The notes: a model not told the origin generated them from the sequence alone. A stretch of 64,000 bases of DNA from Treponema brennaborense (GCA_023666275.1 JAMPCJ010000001.1:1-64000), one strand, 5' to 3'; shown: positions 24,580-33,867, numbered from the stretch's first letter. Program-made: numbers and translations.

Positions 24580-27441
24580 GTGAAAAAAACAACACGTATT
24601 GCCGCGCTTTTGGCTGCCGCGGCGCTTATCTTCGGAAGCCTGTTCTTCTCGTGCGGAGGCGGAGATGACGACGATGACGACCGAGTACCTGAAAAAACTG
24701 CCATAACATCGACGCATCTTGTGGACATGATGGAAACCGGCACGACCTGGGACGCAGCGGCAAACGGATTCACAAACGCAGCGAGCGGCGAAGCCTTTCT
24801 CGTGTATAACTACATCGTGGATCTGAAAAACGACGCAGTTACGCTGCGCGCAAAGGTGAAATTTTCATCAACCGGCGGACATGTCGGCGTCGGCTTTATC
24901 AGCGCGAACGGAACGGCTCGCAAAGGCTACCAGCTTTTGACGGGGCAGAACATTAAAAACCTCGGCTGTACCGGCGGCGGAAGCGGACAGGGATTCGACA
25001 CGAAAGCCGACAGCTTTGCCTGGGCAACAGGCACCGAGTACGTTTTCGAAGTTTCAATCGGCGATAGCACGATAAGCTATATCGTCTATAATGCCGACGG
25101 AACGACGGAACTCGCCGCGAAAAAGAATACGAGCATTTATCATGCGGAAAGCGACATTGTATATCCCGCATTCGGCGGCACGCAGGCGGCAAACGCACAA
25201 TACAGCGATATTTCCGTTACCGTAAACGGCGTAACAAAACAAATAGACGGCATCGACGAGCAATCGATGCTCCCGACGCTTACCGTTGCAGAATCCATAG
25301 TGCGGATAAAATCGACAACCACAGACAAGACCGTGCAGGCAGCAGCCACTTACAACGGGCAAAACGTCAAAGTTACGGCGGCATCCGCGGATCCGTCGAA
25401 AGTCGAAGTTGCCGTCCTCGACGGCAATAAAATCGCGATAACACCGAAAGCGCAAACCACGGGCACGCTCATCACCGTTACGCACCCGAACGTTGCTGCC
25501 GTGAAAGCACAGTTCACCGTCGTGGTGGCGGATTATCCCGAAACGAATGCCGCACTCAGCGGCAAAACGATGTATCCGCCGGCAGGTGCGACAGGCGTTT
25601 ATGAAGACGCAACGCTGCGCTTGGCATTTGATTCGGCACCGAAGCTTACAGACGGCGCATCCGTTTCGATTTTCGACGCGGACGGAAACCTTGCCGACAC
25701 AATCACGCGCGACGAAACACAGCAAACCGACTCCGGAACAATAAAAGTAAAAGACCAGCTGCTCCGCGTTGGCGGAAACAACGTGCTCATTACGCCGCAC
25801 TTCGGAAAACTTCAGGCAGGCAAAACGTATCACGTTGCCGTTCCCAACGGTGCAATTACGGGATTCGACGGCATTTCCGATGACGGCAACGCGGAAGGCG
25901 CCTGGAAATTTACCGTGCGGGCGGCAAAAATCGCTTCGTCTTCAATGAAAGTAAACGGCTCCGAAAGCGATACAAGCGCGGACTTCAAAACCGTCGGCGG
26001 CGCACTGCGGGCAATCGGCAGCGCAACAGGCGATTATACCATTACCGTTGCAGACGGAACGTATTACGAACTTATCAACGTAAAAATCAACGCGAACGTT
26101 ACAATCAAAGGAAGCGATACAACATCCGTATTGACAAGCAGCGGCAACACGAATAAAACCGTCATCACATACGTTAACCACAACGACTGGAACGGCGGCA
26201 CGGCAATCAGACCTTCGTTCTATTTCGGCGGAAACGGAAGCCTCACGCTCGAAAACGTAACCATTCAAAACGGCACAAAGCGCGGCGTAAACACAACCGC
26301 GCAGGAAGCACAGGCGGAAGCAATTTACTTCCAGTCAACAGGAAACCTTGCCGCGTACAACTGCGCGTTCAAGAGCTATCAGGACACCGTGCAAGTCGGC
26401 AACAAAGGCGGCAAAGCCTGGTTCTACAAATGCTACATCGAGGGCGATGTCGATTATTTGTGGGGAACCGCAGACGTTGCGCTGTTTGAAGAATGCATGC
26501 TTAAAACGCTCAACGATAGCGCACGCACGACAAAAACTTCCGATTTAATGGTTGCGAGAACGTATCTTGAAAGCGGAAAAATCGGCAAAGGATTTGTGCT
26601 GCTCAATTCGACACTCGACATAGAAAGCGGCATGACGCAGACATTCGGACGCTGTGCAGGAAGCGATAATAATTACTACGATCAGTGCGCGGCGGTAAAC
26701 GTAACAGTCAGCGGAAGCGGTACGATGGACGGTGCTTTCTGGAAAGCAAGCAACTACACGCCGCTTGCGGGACACGAAACGCACGTCGGCTGGAAAGATT
26801 ATAAGATTAACAACGGAAGCACCACGCCGACCAAACGCTGCGACCAAACAAGCGAAATAGCGGAAGACTTGTACAGCAAAGAATACAACGGACGCCGCAC
26901 AATTTTGAACCGCGTATACGTTCCCGATGTGAAAAAATATGCCGACGCAAGCGCTGTATGGGATGTTTCGTCGCTGGAAACAGAGTTCAGTGCAACAACT
27001 GATGCGTCGAAAAACAACACGTATGAAACAGTGATAACCGATGACGAATGGACTGCGGCACAGTACAAAGCAGCAAATCTCGGCGATAAAGGCACAGTAC
27101 AAAATACAACCGCAGAATTCAATGGTATGATTTTGGATGCTACTGCCAGCGGTGCGAAATTTTATCCGAACAGCGACGGTTGGATTCAAGTCAATGAAAA
27201 TTCCGTTGCTTACATTCCCGTAAAAGCCGTCGGAACAATTACAATAACAACAAACGGTGCTAGTAAAACCATAACGGGAGGGGCAGACAACAGAGCGTTT
27301 ACCGAATCACCGACTAAGACACATACACTGGCATTTACAGCTGCCGATTATATAACTCCCGACGGGAAAAGCGGAAATTATGTCAAAGTAACAATGGGCT
27401 CAAATGATTATTGGGATGGCGTTAAGGTAAGTTATAAATAA
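24580..27441 (+). CDS. Multidomain lipoprotein with a pectinesterase (CE8) domain
   Basis: The 953-residue product has a lipoprotein signal 'MKKTTRIAALLAAAALIFG' ending 'LFFSC' (Cys25). An acidic Gly/Asp linker follows, then a beta-rich domain (40-230), Ig-like modules (235-310 and 315-445, the second SbsA/Big_5-like), and a right-handed beta-helix pectin methylesterase (about 453-760). The catalytic Asp residues are likely Asp602 in 'YQDTVQV' and Asp625 in 'DVDYLWGT'; the Arg of the usual GRxW motif may be Arg691 in 'FGRC'. A C-terminal beta domain (850-953) ends the protein. It would remove methyl groups from pectin at the cell surface, consistent with pectin use. The GTG start is supported by GGAGG eight bases upstream. 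Confidence 0.85.
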   Translation: MKKTTRIAALLAAAALIFGSLFFSCGGGDDDDDDRVPEKTAITSTHLVDMMETGTTWDAAANGFTNAASGEAFLVYNYIVDLKNDAVTLRAKVKFSSTGGHVGVGFISANGTARKGYQLLTGQNIKNLGCTGGGSGQGFDTKADSFAWATGTEYVFEVSIGDSTISYIVYNADGTTELAAKKNTSIYHAESDIVYPAFGGTQAANAQYSDISVTVNGVTKQIDGIDEQSMLPTLTVAESIVRIKSTTTDKTVQAAATYNGQNVKVTAASADPSKVEVAVLDGNKIAITPKAQTTGTLITVTHPNVAAVKAQFTVVVADYPETNAALSGKTMYPPAGATGVYEDATLRLAFDSAPKLTDGASVSIFDADGNLADTITRDETQQTDSGTIKVKDQLLRVGGNNVLITPHFGKLQAGKTYHVAVPNGAITGFDGISDDGNAEGAWKFTVRAAKIASSSMKVNGSESDTSADFKTVGGALRAIGSATGDYTITVADGTYYELINVKINANVTIKGSDTTSVLTSSGNTNKTVITYVNHNDWNGGTAIRPSFYFGGNGSLTLENVTIQNGTKRGVNTTAQEAQAEAIYFQSTGNLAAYNCAFKSYQDTVQVGNKGGKAWFYKCYIEGDVDYLWGTADVALFEECMLKTLNDSARTTKTSDLMVARTYLESGKIGKGFVLLNSTLDIESGMTQTFGRCAGSDNNYYDQCAAVNVTVSGSGTMDGAFWKASNYTPLAGHETHVGWKDYKINNGSTTPTKRCDQTSEIAEDLYSKEYNGRRTILNRVYVPDVKKYADASAVWDVSSLETEFSATTDASKNNTYETVITDDEWTAAQYKAANLGDKGTVQNTTAEFNGMILDATASGAKFYPNSDGWIQVNENSVAYIPVKAVGTITITTNGASKTITGGADNRAFTESPTKTHTLAFTAADYITPDGKSGNYVKVTMGSNDYWDGVKVSYK

Positions 27442-27463
27442 TCAATCCGCATATTTTTATGGA

Positions 27464-27510
27464 GGGTTTCATATCTCGGCGCCAGCGCCGCAATAAAAGA
27501 TATGAAACCC
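27464..27510. repeat. Long perfect hairpin after the pectinesterase gene
   Basis: GGGTTTCATATCT (27464-27476) pairs with AGATATGAAACCC (27498-27510). A second stem, CGGCGC/GCGCCG, stacks inside it (27477-27490). No T-run follows, so it is more an mRNA-end stabiliser than a terminator. Confidence 0.6.
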
Positions 27511-27530
27511 GAAGCACAATTTCGTAAAAA

Positions 27531-27575
27531 AAGCGCCCAGGCAAATCCGTTCGGAAATGCTTGGGCGCTTTTTTT
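27531..27575 (+). terminator. Intrinsic terminator of the pectinesterase gene
   Basis: AAGCGCCCAGGCA (27531-27543) pairs with TGCTTGGGCGCTT (27558-27570) with one mismatch, followed by a run of T to 27575. The A-run on the other side would also allow use on the minus strand. Confidence 0.85.
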
Positions 27576-27858
27576 GCGGCGCATGGACTTGCGAAAAATA
27601 AACGCGCCGTCACGGGTACACAATCCGTATCGATAACGGCGCAGACACTGCATTCGTTCCATACGGCGCCTCATTCAGTACGCGGAGTGCAAGAAGTGAT
27701 TGCGCCGTCACGGGCAAGGGATGCGGAGGGTACGCCGCAGGCGTATTCCGAAGCGAGCGGACGCGAGCGCAGGAATGAAGCGCATCAGGCGCGCAACCCG
27801 CAGCAGCGCGGTTTTTTGCGCAGCAAAAAATGCCCCCTGAAAAAACAAAACGCTTTTT
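27576..27858. other. Non-coding spacer between pectinesterase and aminopeptidase
   Basis: No gene is seen here. GCGCCGTCACGGG occurs twice (near 27604 and 27703). TTTTTTGC/GCAAAAAA near 27814-27832 is a small hairpin that may end the minus-strand aminopeptidase transcript. Confidence 0.4.
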
Positions 27859-29013
27859 TCAAACAGAAACGCTGTCGGTAAGCACGCCGTCTTTTTCGAT
27901 GACACAGGAAGAGCCGTCGGCATAGTGCACCGTGATTGTCGGGCTGCGCACCACGCCGTCGAGATGTATCAGCGATTCCGCGTCGCCGTCGTAATTTGCG
28001 CCGATCGCGAAATGGCACGTGCGGAACGCTTTTTCGTCTTCGAGCATGTTGCCGGTGATCTGCGCTTCGGGATTCAGTCCGATGCCGAGTTCTCCGATAT
28101 TGCGCGCGTTCCGTTTATATACCGCGCCCTGCCCCGCCGGCAGTTTTCCGTCTTGCTCCATTTGCAGCGCACGTTCTTCCGCGCCGGCAATCGACGCGAG
28201 CAGGCGTCCCGCTTCGCAGGATTCAAACGTAAGCGGTTTTTTCGAACGGGAAGCAATGTCGCAGACAAAGCCGTCTTTTACGGAAACGATTATCGGATCG
28301 GAAATAACTATGTCGCCTTCCGTCAGCGACATGGAGCCGTCGAATACGATGGTGCCTTGGCAGCCGCCTACGACGGGAGAAATAAAAACTTCTCCTGCCG
28401 GAATGTTTCCGCCGCTGCCGGGTTTTGAAAAATTGCCGTCATCCGCCATGGGCGTGCGTCCGGCAATCGGCACGGTAATATCCGTTCCGCCGGGCGCCGT
28501 TACGTGCACGGATTGTGCGGAAGTCAGTCGCCGCATGAGCGCCTCGCAGCGGGCGGCAAGCAGCGCGTAATCGATGCATACCGTGCGGCTGAACATGCTG
28601 CACGTTATTCCCGGCGTCCATACCGCGCGCAGCGTTTTTTTCCCGTCAAGCAGATAATCGAATATATGCGGAAATCGGCGGGATCCGTCGTCCAGCGTAT
28701 ACGGATTTTTCATCGCCTGTTCGTCTTTGCCGAGCTTATTGGCGGAAATCGAGAGCACGATGTCGGGATTTGTGCCGATTGCTGCTATCACGGCGGGATC
28801 CGCGTAATCGAGCAGCGTTTTTTCTTCCTGATATATGAGTGCCGGAACCGTGCTGGCTTCTCGCGCAGCGGCAAACAGCGCAGAACCGATTTGTTCCGTG
28901 TCCGCCGACGGATTTGTGATAATCAGTACGCGCTCGTTTTTTTTGCATGCGCATACTTCGGAAATCACGGTGCGGGCGGCACGGGAAAGATCCGAAAAAT
29001 TAAATGTATTCAT
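27859..29013 (-). CDS. M29-type metallo-aminopeptidase
   Basis: The 384-residue cytosolic enzyme resembles the thermophilic aminopeptidase (M29, AmpS/AmpT) family, which trims N-terminal residues with a two-metal centre. Candidate ligands appear in the expected order: Glu in 'IPAGEVFISP', Glu in 'IGELGIGLNP', His in 'RTCHFAIGANYDG', then His and Asp in 'LIHLDGVVRSPT'. The first 150 residues form the Rossmann-like half. It is monocistronic, with spacers of 246 bases upstream (to tyrA) and 283 bases downstream. Confidence 0.8.
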   Translation of the reverse strand: MNTFNFSDLSRAARTVISEVCACKKNERVLIITNPSADTEQIGSALFAAAREASTVPALIYQEEKTLLDYADPAVIAAIGTNPDIVLSISANKLGKDEQAMKNPYTLDDGSRRFPHIFDYLLDGKKTLRAVWTPGITCSMFSRTVCIDYALLAARCEALMRRLTSAQSVHVTAPGGTDITVPIAGRTPMADDGNFSKPGSGGNIPAGEVFISPVVGGCQGTIVFDGSMSLTEGDIVISDPIIVSVKDGFVCDIASRSKKPLTFESCEAGRLLASIAGAEERALQMEQDGKLPAGQGAVYKRNARNIGELGIGLNPEAQITGNMLEDEKAFRTCHFAIGANYDGDAESLIHLDGVVRSPTITVHYADGSSCVIEKDGVLTDSVSV

Positions 29014-29095
29014 AAGGAAATAATATCCGTTTTCGGCGCATAAGTAAACACTGAATATTTTTTTGCGGAAATCCGCACGTTTTGCCGATTCCGCC

Positions 29096-29261
29096 GCACA
29101 TTGCCTGCTGCGTTTCGGACAGCGCTTTTGCTTTTATGCAGTTCCATAGACGCGCGCTCCGCGCTGCCGATACGACAAGCGCGCCGCGGAATGCACAAAA
29201 CTCCGAAAATTACGCGCAATTCTGACGCACACTGCCCTGCCGCGTTTCGCGCAGCGGTTTT
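29096..29261. repeat. Imperfect direct repeat in the tyrA–aminopeptidase spacer
   Basis: A segment of about 35 bases at 29096-29129 recurs at 29227-29261 with several changes; both contain CGTTTCG flanked by CAG-rich arms. The second copy touches the tyrA stop. Function is unknown, possibly transcript-end hairpins. Confidence 0.35.
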
Positions 29262-30174
29262 ATGTATTTTTGGGTTTCTGCATGATAATCCGCCGCGCGC
29301 GAACCTGTTCCAGAATGTCCTGAAGCTCCGCAGCATTGCAGCTGCCGATGCACTTTTTTATCCTGCCGAGCGCATCCTCAAACGCACTGATGTGCGCGAG
29401 CAGTTCCGCGCGGTTTTCCAAAAATAATTCGGTCCACAGCGGCGCGTTTATCATGGCAATCCGCGTAAGATCTTCGAAACTGCCGCCGCCGAACGCCGTA
29501 ATATTCGTATCTTCTGCGCTTTGTACCAGCGCGGACGCAATCACGTGGCACAGCTGGGACGTAAAGGCGATTTTGTGATCATGAATATCGGCGGTCGTTT
29601 CTATGATGCGCGAAAAACCGAGCGCGGTTATCAGGCGTTTCAAAAGGCTCAGATTTTCCGGACGATTGCGCGGCTGCGGCATCAGGATATAATTGCGTCC
29701 GTCGAAAATATTCGCGGAAGAATGAATAAATCCTTCTTTTTCGCTGCCCGCCATAGGATGCCCCGGAATAAAATCCGCGCCGTCTTCGGGAAGCAGCCCG
29801 TTTTTCAGCGCGGAACACAATTCCGTTTTTACGCCCGCAATATCCGTAACGACTGCATTCTGCTTGAACGAAGCGCGGTGCGCGGAAATAAACGCAAGCG
29901 CCGCTTTCGGATACAGGCAGATATACACTATATCGCAGCGCGCAAGCATTTCATCCGCTTTTTCCAGCGGAAATCCCTCGTCTATCGTGTTGTCCTCGGC
30001 GGCAAGTTCCAGCGTCTGCGGGCGAATATCGCATGCGAGAATCCTGCCGGCGGCTGTTTTTTGTCCGAGGGAATCATCGGAAAGAATGCGCTCGCGGACA
30101 GCGCGTGCGAGAGAACCGCCCATAAGACCGAGCCCGACAAATCCGTAAACAAGCGATTGTAAATCAGCATCCAT
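29260..30174 (-). CDS. tyrA: Prephenate dehydrogenase
   Basis: The 304-residue enzyme oxidatively decarboxylates prephenate to 4-hydroxyphenylpyruvate in tyrosine synthesis. The NAD(P)-binding loop GxGxxG is in 'GFVGLGLMGG' (residues 11-20). The catalytic and substrate block 'PGHPMAGSEKEGF' lies at 137-149, and 'DIHDHKIAFTSQLCHVIASAL' follows. There is no chorismate mutase or ACT domain, so it is a single-function TyrA. It lies 79 bases after aroF on the same strand and is probably in the same attenuated operon. ATG 30174 begins the nucleotide-binding domain; the 24-codon extension upstream is not conserved in type. Confidence 0.92.
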   Translation of the reverse strand: MDADLQSLVYGFVGLGLMGGSLARAVRERILSDDSLGQKTAAGRILACDIRPQTLELAAEDNTIDEGFPLEKADEMLARCDIVYICLYPKAALAFISAHRASFKQNAVVTDIAGVKTELCSALKNGLLPEDGADFIPGHPMAGSEKEGFIHSSANIFDGRNYILMPQPRNRPENLSLLKRLITALGFSRIIETTADIHDHKIAFTSQLCHVIASALVQSAEDTNITAFGGGSFEDLTRIAMINAPLWTELFLENRAELLAHISAFEDALGRIKKCIGSCNAAELQDILEQVRARRIIMQKPKNT

Positions 30175-30253
30175 AGTATCTTCCTTAAAACACGAAAGCG
30201 CAAAACGCGGCCGCACGGATAAAAGCCGTAACGGCGCCCGCGGCAATTCGCGT

Positions 30254-31279
30254 TTACATAATTTTATGTTCTATTTCCGCATACTGCCGCAGAGAATGCA
30301 TCAGTTCATCAAACTGCGTCGGCGTGATAGACTGCTCCCCGTCGCACAAAGCGGCTTCGGGATTATTGTGCACTTCCACAATGATGCCGTCGGCGCCGGC
30401 TGCAAGCGCGGCTTTTGCCATCGGCTCGACCATCCAGGCAAGACCGGTCGCGTGGCTCGGATCCACAATAACAGGCAGATGCGTTTCTTTTTTCAAAAAC
30501 GGAATCACGCCGAGGTCCAGCACGTTGCGGGTAAACGTATCAAAACTGCGGATGCCGCGTTCGCAAAGAATAACTTGTTCGTTTCCGCCTGCCATAATGT
30601 ATTCGGCAGACATCAGCAGTTCCTTGGCAGTGTTCGCAAGACCGCGTTTCAGCAGAATCGGCTTTCCGCAGCGGCCGAGTTCTTTCAGCAGCGTAAAATT
30701 CTGCATGTTGCGCGCGCCGATTTGAATAATATCCACATCGCCGAAAACTTCCAGCTGGTTTATTCCCATCAGCTCCGTAACAATCGGCAATCCGGTTGCC
30801 TTTTTCGCAAGCATCAGCAAGTCAATGCCTTCGCAGCCCATGCCCTGAAAACTGTACGGCGATGTTCTCGGCTTGAAAGCTCCGCCGCGAAGAAATTTCG
30901 CGCCGGACTTTTTGACCGCTTCCGCTATTTCCACAATTTGCTGTTCGCTTTCAACGGAACAGGGCCCCGCCATAACGCTGAAATTCGGTTCGCCGATAAT
31001 CACATCGTCTGCACCTGCACGCGGCACATGAATCAGCGTATTTTGCGGATGAAATGCCCTGTTCGCCATTTTATACGGCGACTGTACGCGCATAACTTGG
31101 TCGACAATTTGATACGCTTTCAGGCTTTGCTCGTTTATCTTTGTGGTATCGCCGATAAGTCCCAAAATGGTATGATCGACACCGGCGGAAATATGCACGC
31201 CGAGTCCTTTCTGCTTCAGCATTTCAATAAAATTCTGAATATCCGTTTCCTGCGTTTTCGGTTTCAAAACAATAATCAT
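30254..31279 (-). CDS. aroF: 3-deoxy-7-phosphoheptulonate synthase (DAHP synthase)
   Basis: The 341-residue enzyme condenses PEP with erythrose-4-phosphate, the entry step of the shikimate pathway. The first 65 residues are a ferredoxin-like (ACT-like) domain. In related type I-beta enzymes this domain mediates tyrosine and phenylalanine feedback. The catalytic barrel shows 'AGPCSVESEQQI', 'KPRTSPYSFQG', 'ILLKRGLANT', 'LCERGIRSF' and 'VDPSHATG'. ATG 31279 has GGGAG six bases upstream; a longer open frame runs through the leader hairpin and is rejected. The gene symbol follows common usage for this family. The 450-base upstream region holds regulatory structures listed separately. Confidence 0.92.
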   Translation of the reverse strand: MIIVLKPKTQETDIQNFIEMLKQKGLGVHISAGVDHTILGLIGDTTKINEQSLKAYQIVDQVMRVQSPYKMANRAFHPQNTLIHVPRAGADDVIIGEPNFSVMAGPCSVESEQQIVEIAEAVKKSGAKFLRGGAFKPRTSPYSFQGMGCEGIDLLMLAKKATGLPIVTELMGINQLEVFGDVDIIQIGARNMQNFTLLKELGRCGKPILLKRGLANTAKELLMSAEYIMAGGNEQVILCERGIRSFDTFTRNVLDLGVIPFLKKETHLPVIVDPSHATGLAWMVEPMAKAALAAGADGIIVEVHNNPEAALCDGEQSITPTQFDELMHSLRQYAEIEHKIM

Positions 31280-31285
31280 ACAAAA

Positions 31286-31398
31286 CTCCCGATAAAAAAA
31301 TCCTGCGCCGCTGACCGCACACGAATGCGCGGAAATCAAAGTCCGCAAATGCAACGCATGCAGACTTCCCGATAAAAATGCACGGTGCATTTTTATCG
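31286..31398 (-). promoter_or_regulatory. aroF proximal leader: perfect hairpin and duplicated ribosome-site segment
   Basis: CGATAAAAATGCAC (31370-31383) and GTGCATTTTTATCG (31385-31398) form a perfect 14-base inverted repeat. On the message, ATTTTTATCGGGAA (31379 to 31366) is echoed by ATTTTTTTATCGGGAG (31301 to 31286), which includes the aroF ribosome site. The upstream arm CGATAAAAAT could pair with either copy, so alternative structures that expose or cover the ribosome site are possible. Confidence 0.5.
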
Positions 31399-31456
31399 CG
31401 CTTTTATACATGCCGCCGAAGTTTTACGGCCATGGTTCCGCAAAACCTGCCGGCAT

Positions 31457-31486
31457 AAAAAAAGGGAACCCCTTTACGGAGTTCCC
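31457..31486 (-). terminator. Intrinsic terminator ahead of aroF (attenuator candidate)
   Basis: On the minus strand GGGAAC (31486 to 31481) pairs with GTTCCC within 31470 to 31464, and seven T follow (31463 to 31457). It lies between a strong promoter and aroF. CTCCGT in its 5' arm (31481 to 31476) could instead pair with GCGGAG (31543 to 31538) near the end of the upstream short reading frame. Confidence 0.75.
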
Positions 31487-31519
31487 TGTAAATACCGGTA
31501 TATACGCAAACCGATGAAA

Positions 31520-31639
31520 CTAATTCACGGCGCGCCGCTCCGCAAGACAAAAAGAATTCCCGCAGCTAAAGTAAAAGTATACCGCATTGATATCGCGAAC
31601 AGCATCGGAATAAATATTTGCCATGCAGAGTGTATTCAT
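31520..31639 (-). CDS. Putative Tyr/Phe-rich leader peptide of the aroF–tyrA operon
   Basis: A 39-codon reading frame runs from ATG 31639 (or ATG 31624, giving 34 codons) to TAG 31520. Its middle reads 'INAVYFYFSCGNSF', with the consecutive codons TAC TTT TAC TTT. It lies just after a consensus promoter and 34 bases before an intrinsic terminator that precedes aroF. In enteric attenuators such as pheL, stalling at codons for the end-product amino acid decides terminator formation. No good ribosome site is visible, and the first ATG is so near the expected transcription start that leaderless initiation would be needed. The role is inferred from position and codons, not from homology. Confidence 0.5.
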   Translation of the reverse strand: MNTLCMANIYSDAVRDINAVYFYFSCGNSFCLAERRAVN

Positions 31640-31646
31640 GTGCATT

Positions 31647-31675
31647 ACTATACAAAAAAACAACAGCACCGTCAA
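31647..31675 (-). promoter_or_regulatory. Consensus promoter of the aroF leader
   Basis: On the minus strand TTGACG (31675 to 31670) and TATAGT (31652 to 31647) are exactly 17 bases apart. Transcription should begin near 31640, just at the short leader reading frame. Confidence 0.7.
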
Positions 31676-31728
31676 TAGATATGCGCAAAAAAATGCAGTT
31701 CCGTAAAACGGCTTGCCGCCGCAAATCG

Positions 31729-33843
31729 TTATGTTTTGAACAGATTTATTTCATCGCCGATTTTATCGATCGACCGTCTGACCTGTTCGGAAGCATCGGA
31801 AAGCGCACTGCCTGTTTTATTGATTCTTTCGGCTTTCGCAGCCATTACATCCATATTTTGATTCATGGCATCGGTAGTATCTTTTAAGTTCCGCAGCTCA
31901 TCGTTAATCCGCTCATTATGCAAAGATATTTCTTTCGAAGACTTTTGTACTTCCATTGTACTGTCATTCATATTTTTCAGCGTGGCAATGATCTGCTGGG
32001 AGCCTTCGTGCTGTTCGGACATTGCCGCTTTTATTTGAATGACAAGCTGTTCCGTTTCCTTTATTTTGCCGGAAACAGCGGACAGCGCTTCCCCTGATTT
32101 TGTGGAAGCAGACACAACGTCCGAAATAGAATCAAGTATTTTGTTCAGCTGTTCGCCGATTGTTTTCGACTGCTGCGACGATGTTTCCGACAGCTTTCTG
32201 ATTTCGTCCGCAACAACGCTGAAGCCTTTTCCCGCTTCGCCGGCATGCGCCGCTTCGATTGCCGCGTTCATGGCAAGCAAATTAGTCTGTTCGGCAATGC
32301 TTGAAATAACGATATTCGCTTCCTGGAGCATTTCCGACTGATTTTCTATCTGCTTGATTCTGTCATTCACATCCTGCTGGCTTGAAAAACTCATCTGCGC
32401 ATTATTCAGAAGCGAATCAAACGAGGATGACAGTTTATCGACCGAAGTATTGACAGAAGCTATATTTCCGATCATTTCTTCGATAGCCGCCGAAGCTTCG
32501 GTAACACCGCTCGACTGGCTTTCTATCATTCGGCTGAGCGACGTGAAATTTTTCGAAATTATACCGACGGTGTCGCTCGTCTTATAAACAGTATCTATTT
32601 GCACCGAAATGCGCTCTCTCATGTTGGCGATGTTTTCGATAACGTCATTTATGCTGGTAGCGGTTTCTTTGGTGCTTTCCGTCATTTCATTGCCGGCGGA
32701 ACTCAGCAAATCCCGCGAATTTTTAAGCTCGCTGATTATGCTCTGTAATTTATCGCAAAACGCATCGAATTTGATAACCAAAAATCCGATTTCATCGCGT
32801 ATAAACAGCTTGCAGCGTTTTGTCAAATCAGCTTCGCCGGTTGCCATTTCATCAAGCTGGTTTGTTACGTTTTTGATTCGCCACATAAGCCAATTTATAA
32901 ACATGCCGCTGCTGACAATAAGAACCGCCGCAAGCAGCAGCGCAATCGGCATGACAATCCGCAGCGTATTTGCACGCACCGCATTCATGGAATGCAGGCT
33001 TTTCGCGATAAATATCATGCCGGTGATTTTTCCGTTGCCGGAAAGAATCGGGAAGTAATAACTGTAAAACCTTTTTCCGGCGATAGATACTTTGCCCATG
33101 TAACCGTTGCCGTCGCGCAGAACGACCTGTTCTACGGCACTGTTGTTCAATTTTGAGCCGACGAGCGTTTCGTTGTTCTCGGAAACCAGCGAAGTCGACA
33201 TCCGCACATCGTCTTTGAATATCGTGCATTCGACGTTGTAGTTGTTTGAAATGGATTTTACCATTGTACCGTCGGTCATGTCGTATCCCGCGACGATGCA
33301 GCCCACAACGCGCCCCGCAAAAAACACGGGATGCGCGGCAGCGATTGCATACTTGAAATTCGCAATTCCTTCTATTCCGCTGGAAGCGTTTCCGCGCAGC
33401 GCTTCCGCAACGGTACCGATGTATGACACATCAATTCCGCCGGTAACGCCTGCGCCGCCGCCGGTATACACCCGTCCCCGTGCATCGGTAATGAACAGAA
33501 AAGAGAGTCCGCCGAATTCTGCCGCGTTGCTGATAAAATTCTGCAGCTTCGCCGATGAAAGATTCGCGGCTTGCTTCAGCTCCTGCATTTCCGACAAAAT
33601 AGCGGCATATCCGGCTAAGTGCACCGAACGCTCATTGATATTCAGTTCAACGCCGTCGGCAGTATGACTTAAATCGTCTATTACGGTTTTGATTAAGCCG
33701 GAGTTAAATATTTGCAGCGACAGAAAACCGACGCCCAGACAGCTTATAATTATCGCGCCGGCGATTATAAGCCGCAATTTTGTCGCGATTTGCATATCCC
33801 GTTTAGGATTCGGATCAAAACGGTCTAATTCTTTTATTGCCAT
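31729..33843 (-). CDS. Methyl-accepting chemotaxis protein with a periplasmic Cache-type sensor
   Basis: The 704-residue receptor has a first membrane segment at about residues 25-47. A periplasmic double-Cache-like domain (about 50-310) includes '[18 protein letters not shown]' and '[24 protein letters not shown]'. A second membrane segment (about 315-338) is followed by HAMP and then a long coiled coil. The signalling tip is '[23 protein letters not shown]', followed by '[15 protein letters not shown]'. GAGGA sits seven bases before ATG 33843, so that is preferred to GTG 33849. It lies 24 bases after the DctP-like gene in one operon, so the binding protein may present the ligand to this receptor (inference). 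Confidence 0.9.
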   Translation of the reverse strand: MAIKELDRFDPNPKRDMQIATKLRLIIAGAIIISCLGVGFLSLQIFNSGLIKTVIDDLSHTADGVELNINERSVHLAGYAAILSEMQELKQAANLSSAKLQNFISNAAEFGGLSFLFITDARGRVYTGGGAGVTGGIDVSYIGTVAEALRGNASSGIEGIANFKYAIAAAHPVFFAGRVVGCIVAGYDMTDGTMVKSISNNYNVECTIFKDDVRMSTSLVSENNETLVGSKLNNSAVEQVVLRDGNGYMGKVSIAGKRFYSYYFPILSGNGKITGMIFIAKSLHSMNAVRANTLRIVMPIALLLAAVLIVSSGMFINWLMWRIKNVTNQLDEMATGEADLTKRCKLFIRDEIGFLVIKFDAFCDKLQSIISELKNSRDLLSSAGNEMTESTKETATSINDVIENIANMRERISVQIDTVYKTSDTVGIISKNFTSLSRMIESQSSGVTEASAAIEEMIGNIASVNTSVDKLSSSFDSLLNNAQMSFSSQQDVNDRIKQIENQSEMLQEANIVISSIAEQTNLLAMNAAIEAAHAGEAGKGFSVVADEIRKLSETSSQQSKTIGEQLNKILDSISDVVSASTKSGEALSAVSGKIKETEQLVIQIKAAMSEQHEGSQQIIATLKNMNDSTMEVQKSSKEISLHNERINDELRNLKDTTDAMNQNMDVMAAKAERINKTGSALSDASEQVRRSIDKIGDEINLFKT

Positions 33844-33867
33844 TACCACGTCCTCGTTTGCCGACCG

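Noticed and set aside
31280-31456. T-box or amino-acid riboswitch ahead of aroF
   Set aside because: No T-box sequence or known riboswitch core is visible. The leader-peptide and hairpin arrangement explains the region better.
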